Source: Bifidobacterium thermophilum DSM 20210
GTDB taxonomy: Bacteria; Actinomycetota; Actinomycetes; Actinomycetales; Bifidobacteriaceae
DNA: 64,000 bases
NCBI GenBank assembly: GCA_000771265.1
Contig: JDUB01000007.1
Location: 62,001 to 126,000, forward strand
Reading direction: 5' to 3'
Below are positions 59,379-64,000 of this stretch, in pieces; position 1 is the first letter of the stretch, and each line of letters begins with the position of its first letter. The notes under the pieces were generated by a model. That model worked only from the letters and a program-made list of their open reading frames with translations. It did no database searches and was not told the origin of the DNA. A program made the translations under genes and the position numbers.

Positions 59379-60578
59379 ATGACCACAGAGCACAGCACCA
59401 CGACGTTCGCCGACCTGACCACCATTGGTGTGGGCGGGCCGATCCGCACCTTCCTGACTCCCGACACCCGTGACGGTGTCATCGACGCTGTGCGGCAGGC
59501 CGATGCCGCAGGGTCTCCGCTTAGCGTCATCGGTGGAGGTTCGAATCTTCTTGCCGCCGATGCCCCCTTCGACGGTGTTGTCGTGCGGGACGCGCGCCAA
59601 GACATCCGTTTCGGCTCGCCGCAGGCGGATGATACGGTCGCCGTCAGCGCGGACGCCGGCTGCAACTGGGATGATTTTGTCGCCGAAAGCGTCGCCCACG
59701 GGCTTGAAGGCATCGAGGGACTCTCGGGGATTCCCGGTACGGTCGGCGCGTCGGTCGTGCAGAACATCGGCGCGTACGGCCAGGAGGTCGCCTCCAGTGT
59801 CATCCAAGTCGAGGCTTGGGATCGTGAGGAATCACGCACGGTGACCCTCGACCCGCAGCATTTGCGTTTCGGATACCGCATGTCCGCACTGAAAGCCAGC
59901 ATGTACGACGCTCCTGCGCAGCCGTCCGACAGGTTTTTCCCGACTCCGCGCTTCGTGGTCCTGTCGGTGACGTTCCGGCTGCATCGCGGGGCGGAAGGCA
60001 CCGTCGGCTATGGACAGCTCGCCAAGGCGCTCGGCGTTGAGGTCGGCGATCGTATGCCGGTTGCGGCGATCCGCGACGCCGTGCTCAAGGTGCGCGCCGC
60101 CAAAGGCATGCTGGAAGACGCTCACCGCTATGGCATCCCGGTCATGGCTGGCGCCAAACGTGCCGACACCGTACAGGCGGCATTACAAGCCCAGCGTGAG
60201 GCGACCGGCTCGGACGACCCGGATTTCAACCGGCACAGTTGCGGCAGTTTCTTCATGAACCCGATTCTTGACGACACGCAGGCGGCCAGGCTGCCTCAGG
60301 ACGCCCCGCGCTTCCCCGCCGTGTTGCCGTCAGGCGAGCCCGGCACCAAGACTTCTGCGGCATGGCTCATTGACCATGCCGGATTCCACAGGGGGTACGC
60401 CGTCGCAGCCGGCGCCCCGGCGAGCCTGTCCACGCTGCACACGCTCGCATTGACCAATCGCGGTTCGGCGCGCGCTGCGGATATCGCGGAACTCGCCCGG
60501 ACAGTCCGTGACGGCGTCGAACAGGCGTTCGGCGTGCGGCTGGTACCCGAACCCGTGCTCGTCGGTGTCACGTTGTGA
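59379..60578 (+). CDS. murB: UDP-N-acetylmuramate dehydrogenase (UDP-N-acetylenolpyruvoylglucosamine reductase)
   Basis: The 399-aa FAD/NADPH enzyme reduces UDP-GlcNAc-enolpyruvate to UDP-MurNAc in the cytosol. Markers: TTIGVGGPIRTFL, VIGGGSNLLAAD (FAD-binding), GIEGLSGIPGTVGASVVQNIGAYGQE, the catalytic Ser in CGSFFMNP and KTSAAWLIDHAGF. The ATG at 59379 has TAGTAT (59366-59371) 7 nt upstream and no Shine-Dalgarno: a clear leaderless candidate. Confidence 0.95.
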   Translation: MTTEHSTTTFADLTTIGVGGPIRTFLTPDTRDGVIDAVRQADAAGSPLSVIGGGSNLLAADAPFDGVVVRDARQDIRFGSPQADDTVAVSADAGCNWDDFVAESVAHGLEGIEGLSGIPGTVGASVVQNIGAYGQEVASSVIQVEAWDREESRTVTLDPQHLRFGYRMSALKASMYDAPAQPSDRFFPTPRFVVLSVTFRLHRGAEGTVGYGQLAKALGVEVGDRMPVAAIRDAVLKVRAAKGMLEDAHRYGIPVMAGAKRADTVQAALQAQREATGSDDPDFNRHSCGSFFMNPILDDTQAARLPQDAPRFPAVLPSGEPGTKTSAAWLIDHAGFHRGYAVAAGAPASLSTLHTLALTNRGSARAADIAELARTVRDGVEQAFGVRLVPEPVLVGVTL

Positions 60579-60607
60579 CCTCCTGGGGCCGCAGCGACCG
60601 TGGCAGG

Positions 60608-60646
60608 CCGGATCCACCGGATCAGACCGGAACAGACCGGATCCGG
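60608..60646. repeat. Four ~10-bp tandem repeats after murB
   Basis: CCGGATCCA, CCGGATCAGA, CCGGAACAGA, CCGGATCCGG in a row. Confidence 0.75.
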
Positions 60647-60810
60647 CATCAGCCAATCCGGGCTCATCAGGTGACAATCAATCGGAAATCGCCGGATTGC
60701 GGCCATGTCCTGCGTCCGCCGTTCAGACGGCAGTAGAATCAGACGCCGTGCGAACTGCCACCACCCGTGGCATACCACACAGCGCATTGAGGAGAGGATC
60801 TGAGAGCTGT

Positions 60811-62430
60811 ATGCATCTTTTCAGGACGAAATCAGTTGAGCAGACGCTCGCGGAAACAGGCGACAGCGAGCGCAAGCTGGTGCGCACGCTCGGTGTGTGG
60901 GATCTGGCGATGATGGGTGTCGCGGTCGCGGTCGGCGCGGGCATATTCTCCGTGGGCGCCCAGGCGATCGCCTACCATGCGGGTCCTGCGGCGATTCTGA
61001 GCTTCCTGATTGCCGGTATCGTGTGTGGTGCAGCCGTCATGTGCTATGCGGAGTTCGCATCAATGATTCCGGTCGCCGGGTCCGCATACACCTTCACCTA
61101 TACGACGATGGGGGAGCTGGTCGCCTGGGTTATCGGCTGGGATCTGATCCTCGAGATGCTCATGGCCGGTTCGGTCATCGCGAAATACTGGGGCGTCTAT
61201 TTGAATGACTTCCTGCATCTGATCGGCTGGAACACCACCACGCAAGTGCATGTTGGCGGATTGACCATCGACCTCGCCCCCTTGGTGATTGTGGCGTTCT
61301 TCACCGTGCTGCTGGTGCTCGGCACCCGGTTGTCCACGCGCGTTGACGGCGCGTTGACGGTGCTGAAGATCGGCATCGTGCTGTTCGTTGTCATTGTCGG
61401 TTTCTTCTATGTCAAAGCAAGCAATTTCACGCCGTTCATCCCGCCTGAACAGCCGGCTTCGAGTGTTCGCGGCGCGTCGGCGAGCGGGGCGATGATGCAG
61501 CCGCTGTGGCAGTGGATGACCGGTATGAAGCCCACTGTCTACGGCGTGCCGGGGATTTTGTCGGGAGCCGCGCTGGTGTTCTTCGCCTTCCTCGGCTTCG
61601 ATGTGGTCGCCACCGCTTCCGAGGAGACGAAAAACCCCGGTCGCAACGTGCCGCGCGGCATCGCCTTGGGCATGAGTCTGGTCACCGTGCTGTACATGCT
61701 GGTCGCCGTGGTCACGACCGGTATGGTCTCCTATAAACAGCTTGCCAAAGCGGACAGCCCGTCATTGGCGACCGGGTTCGAACTGGTGGGGGCGACTTGG
61801 GCGGCCAAGATCATCTCGCTGGGTATCGTTATCGGCCTGACCACTGTCGTCATGGTGCTGCTGCTCGGCTTGACGCGTGTCGTGTTCGCGATGAGCCGCG
61901 ACGGTCTGCTGCCGCGAGGCCTGTCGAAAGTAGGCAAACACGGCACTCCGGCGCGCTTGCAGATCGCTGTCGGTCTGATTGTCGCGCTGGTCGCGTCCTG
62001 CTTCGATATCGATATTCTGGCGGATATGGTCAATATCGGCACGTTGTCGGCGTTCACTCTGGTGGCGCTCGGCATCCCGATTATGCGGCGTAAGCGGCCC
62101 GACCTGCCGCGCGCCTTCCGCATGTCCGGCAATCCGTGGGTGCCGGTGCTGATCGCGCTCGCGAACTTCTGGCTTATGCTCAATCTCAGCGTGTTGACTT
62201 GGTTGCGGTTCCTGGTGTGGCTCGCCATCGGCTTTATGATCTACTTCGGCTACTCGTACCGGCATTCGCGGCTTGGTAACGGCGAGTTGGTCGATTGTCT
62301 GCCCGGCGGAACGGATGTGCGGGCGGACACGCCCACGTCGTCGGTGTCTGCGGCGTCTTCGCCTGACTCGTCGGTTCCCGCGTCCCCTGCGCCCACGTCC
62401 CCGACCGTGGGTAGTGTGGATGGCGAATGA
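60811..62430 (+). CDS. APC-family amino acid permease (cationic amino acid transporter type)
   Basis: About 539 aa with 12 hydrophobic segments. APC/YfnA-like markers: RTLGVWDLAMMGVAVAVGAGIFSVG at helix 1, AYTFTYTTMGELVAWVIGWDLILE, and FFAFLGFDVVATASEETKNPGRNVPRG. The C-terminal ~50 residues are Ser/Pro/Ala-rich. The ATG at 60811 has GAGAG close upstream. An in-frame GTG at 60748, 8 nt after TAGAAT (60734-60739), could instead be a leaderless start adding 21 residues. It ends 10 bp before fdxA. Substrate unknown, amino acid likely. Confidence 0.88.
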   Translation: MHLFRTKSVEQTLAETGDSERKLVRTLGVWDLAMMGVAVAVGAGIFSVGAQAIAYHAGPAAILSFLIAGIVCGAAVMCYAEFASMIPVAGSAYTFTYTTMGELVAWVIGWDLILEMLMAGSVIAKYWGVYLNDFLHLIGWNTTTQVHVGGLTIDLAPLVIVAFFTVLLVLGTRLSTRVDGALTVLKIGIVLFVVIVGFFYVKASNFTPFIPPEQPASSVRGASASGAMMQPLWQWMTGMKPTVYGVPGILSGAALVFFAFLGFDVVATASEETKNPGRNVPRGIALGMSLVTVLYMLVAVVTTGMVSYKQLAKADSPSLATGFELVGATWAAKIISLGIVIGLTTVVMVLLLGLTRVVFAMSRDGLLPRGLSKVGKHGTPARLQIAVGLIVALVASCFDIDILADMVNIGTLSAFTLVALGIPIMRRKRPDLPRAFRMSGNPWVPVLIALANFWLMLNLSVLTWLRFLVWLAIGFMIYFGYSYRHSRLGNGELVDCLPGGTDVRADTPTSSVSAASSPDSSVPASPAPTSPTVGSVDGE

Positions 62431-62440
62431 GGAGGTAGCC

Positions 62441-62767
62441 ATGGCCTATGTCATTGCCCAGCCGTGCGTCGACGTCAAGGACAAAGCCTGTGTCGACGAA
62501 TGCCCGGTGGATTGCATCTACGAGGGTTCACGTTCGCTGTACATCAATCCCAACGAATGCGTGGATTGCGGTGCTTGCGAGCCGGTGTGCCCGACCGAAG
62601 CCATCTTCTACGAGGACGATCTTCCCGAGGAGTGGGCCTGGTACAAGGACGCCGCGGTGAGTTTCTTCGACGAAGTCGGCGATCTGGGCGGAGCGTCAGC
62701 GGCCGGCCCGATCGGCAAGGACCCTGCGCAGGTGGCCGCCCTGCCACCGCAGAACCAGGAGTCCTGA
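62441..62767 (+). CDS. fdxA: 7Fe ferredoxin
   Basis: 108 aa actinobacterial ferredoxin. The N-terminal AYVIAQPCVDVKDKACVDECPVDCIYEG and the second cluster motif CVDCGACEPVCPTEAIF give ligands for a 3Fe-4S and a 4Fe-4S cluster. It carries low-potential electrons to unknown partners. GGAGG precedes the ATG. dapC follows 156 bp downstream, the usual actinobacterial pairing. Confidence 0.95.
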   Translation: MAYVIAQPCVDVKDKACVDECPVDCIYEGSRSLYINPNECVDCGACEPVCPTEAIFYEDDLPEEWAWYKDAAVSFFDEVGDLGGASAAGPIGKDPAQVAALPPQNQES

Positions 62768-62923
62768 GAACATTCAGGCGTGTTGGACGGCCGCCGCACC
62801 TTTCGTGTGACGGCCGTCCTCGTATATCTCGTCAACCCGTCGCATCTTGGCCTGGCTGAGCGTCGGCCGGGCGCGGCGGAAACCCAGACGCAACCCCGCG
62901 CTGGGGCGGAGAGGAGCAACATC

Positions 62924-64000
62924 ATGGGATTCGCGGCATTCGATAACACCTACGATTGGTCGAAACTCGCCACATACCGGCAAACAGCCATGAACACGCC
63001 GAACGGGCAGATCGACTTGTCCGTCGGCTCCCCGGTCGATCCGGTCCCGCAATCCGTGCAGCGTGCGCTCGCTGCAGCCGCCAACGAACACAACGCCTTC
63101 GGATACCCCAAGACCATTGGCACCGATGATTTGCGCGGGGCGATCGCCCACTGGATGCGCGTGTGCCGCGGTGTCGACATGGACGCGGTCGGCGCCGGTG
63201 TTGTTCCCACGGTCGGATCCAAGGAAGCGGTGGCGCTGATGGCCTCACTGCTCGGTCTCGGCCAGGGGGATGTCGTCATCCAGCCGAAGGTGTCCTATCC
63301 GACGTACGAAATCGGCACGCAAATCGCGGGAGCCTCAGTACACAAGGTCGACGATGTCGCCGACACGGATTCCTGGCGGACCATCCCCGGAGTCAAAGCC
63401 ATCTGGATCAACTCCCCGTCCAACCCGACCGGGGCGGTGCTGTCCGCCGACCAGCTTGCCGGCATCGTTGCAGCGGCGCGCGAGATCGGCGCTGTCGTGC
63501 TGTCCGACGAATGCTACGCGATGATGGATTGGCGCACTGCTTCCACTCATGATGACTCCAACGAGGCGCAGGCTGCGAATTCCTTCTCGCTGTCCTCCAC
63601 GCCGTGTGTGCTGTCGCCCGCGGTATGCGAGGGGAGTGCGAAGGGTGTTCTCATGCTGTATTCGCTGAGCAAACAGTCGAATATGGCCGGGTATCGCACC
63701 GCGTTCATCGCCGGTGATGCGGACATCATCAAGCACATGTCCGCATATCGCAAACAGCTCGGCTTGATTATTCCGGGACCCGTGCAGGCGGCGATGGCTG
63801 CCGGACTGCGCGATGTCGCATCCGTGCACAATCAGTGGAAGCGCTACCGGTATCGCCTCGAATCGCTTGTCAGCGCGCTGCGCGATTACGGCTATGACGC
63901 GCACATGCCGCAGGGAGGGCTCTACGTGTGGGTCAAGGCGTTGAGCGGTGACTGCTGGAAAGATATGGCGGCGCTCGCTGATTTGGGCATCGTCCCCAGC
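62924..64000 (+). CDS. dapC: Succinyldiaminopimelate aminotransferase (3' truncated by window)
   Basis: 359 codons are visible from the ATG at 62924 (GAGAGGAGC upstream) to the window edge, with no stop. Fold type I PLP aminotransferase: IDLSVGSPVDPVP, GYPKTIGTDDLRGAI, NSPSNPTGAVLS, LSDECYAMMDW and the PLP Lys in MLYSLSKQSNMAGYR. DapC makes N-succinyl-LL-diaminopimelate for lysine and cell-wall synthesis. Placement next to fdxA supports DapC over other aspartate-family aminotransferases. Confidence 0.92.
   Translation, partial: MGFAAFDNTYDWSKLATYRQTAMNTPNGQIDLSVGSPVDPVPQSVQRALAAAANEHNAFGYPKTIGTDDLRGAIAHWMRVCRGVDMDAVGAGVVPTVGSKEAVALMASLLGLGQGDVVIQPKVSYPTYEIGTQIAGASVHKVDDVADTDSWRTIPGVKAIWINSPSNPTGAVLSADQLAGIVAAAREIGAVVLSDECYAMMDWRTASTHDDSNEAQAANSFSLSSTPCVLSPAVCEGSAKGVLMLYSLSKQSNMAGYRTAFIAGDADIIKHMSAYRKQLGLIIPGPVQAAMAAGLRDVASVHNQWKRYRYRLESLVSALRDYGYDAHMPQGGLYVWVKALSGDCWKDMAALADLGIVPS

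Overview
The window is a high-GC actinobacterial chromosome segment, almost certainly from Bifidobacterium. The evidence is the end of a giant type I fatty acid synthase followed by a separate holo-ACP synthase, the rpsO-pnp pair, SenX3-RegX3-like and PstSCAB phosphate genes, a DivIVA-like coiled-coil protein, a CIRCE-controlled groES, the fdxA-dapC pair, and frequent TANNNT boxes 6-8 nt before start codons. The amylosucrase gene resembles enzymes reported from the B. thermophilum group, so a species near that group is plausible but not proven.

Layout. 1-3.9 kb: C-terminus of FAS, a CPBP membrane protease and AcpS. 4-5.9 kb: amylosucrase behind a promoter whose spacer is a perfect 14-bp palindrome. 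6-7.4 kb: tRNA-Gly and a membrane protein. 7.5-10.9 kb: rpsO and pnp, with a long hairpin between them and an Arg/Asp-rich internally duplicated PNPase tail. 11.2-15.7 kb: LemA and two DUF2207-type membrane proteins. 15.9-21.7 kb: aldo/keto reductase, U32 peptidase-family protein, PgeF-like protein, IspD/TarI cytidylyltransferase, and a pyroglutamyl-peptidase homologue with the catalytic His replaced. 21.8-28.3 kb: DivIVA-like protein, PepC-type aminopeptidase, two tandem DAHP synthases, MTA/SAH nucleosidase. 28.5-35.1 kb: phosphate-sensing kinase and regulator, a PHO-box-like promoter and pstSCAB. 35.1-37.0 kb: a repeat-rich accessory patch with a lone DUF559-like protein. 37.3-40.7 kb: purine permease, a 5'-truncated class C sortase, and rplJ-rplL behind an L10-type leader.

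40.9-46.9 kb is an operon of an FHA-domain protein, a DUF4011/SF1-helicase-like protein whose ATPase motifs are degenerate, and a small charged protein. 46.9-51.4 kb holds a SAF/CpaB-like protein, an FmdB-type zinc ribbon, 5-formyl-THF cyclo-ligase, a RimJ-like acetyltransferase and a membrane protein. 51.5-57.4 kb holds groES, a MoxR ATPase and a very large DUF58-transglutaminase fusion. 57.5-64 kb holds a HisC-family aminotransferase, three tRNAs (Tyr, Thr, Met), rpmG, murB, an amino-acid permease, fdxA and the start of dapC, which runs off the end.

The most unusual signal lies between genes. Many spacers each carry their own unrelated, degenerate, short-period tandem repeat (8, 10, 16 or 18 bp units, and larger 72, 115 and 125 bp units), often starting at or just after a stop codon. 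Separately, one family of inverted repeats with CAAACTGGTTACGC-like arms recurs seven times in five spacers. Among proteins, the best candidate for an undescribed system is the FHA / pseudo-helicase / small-protein operon.
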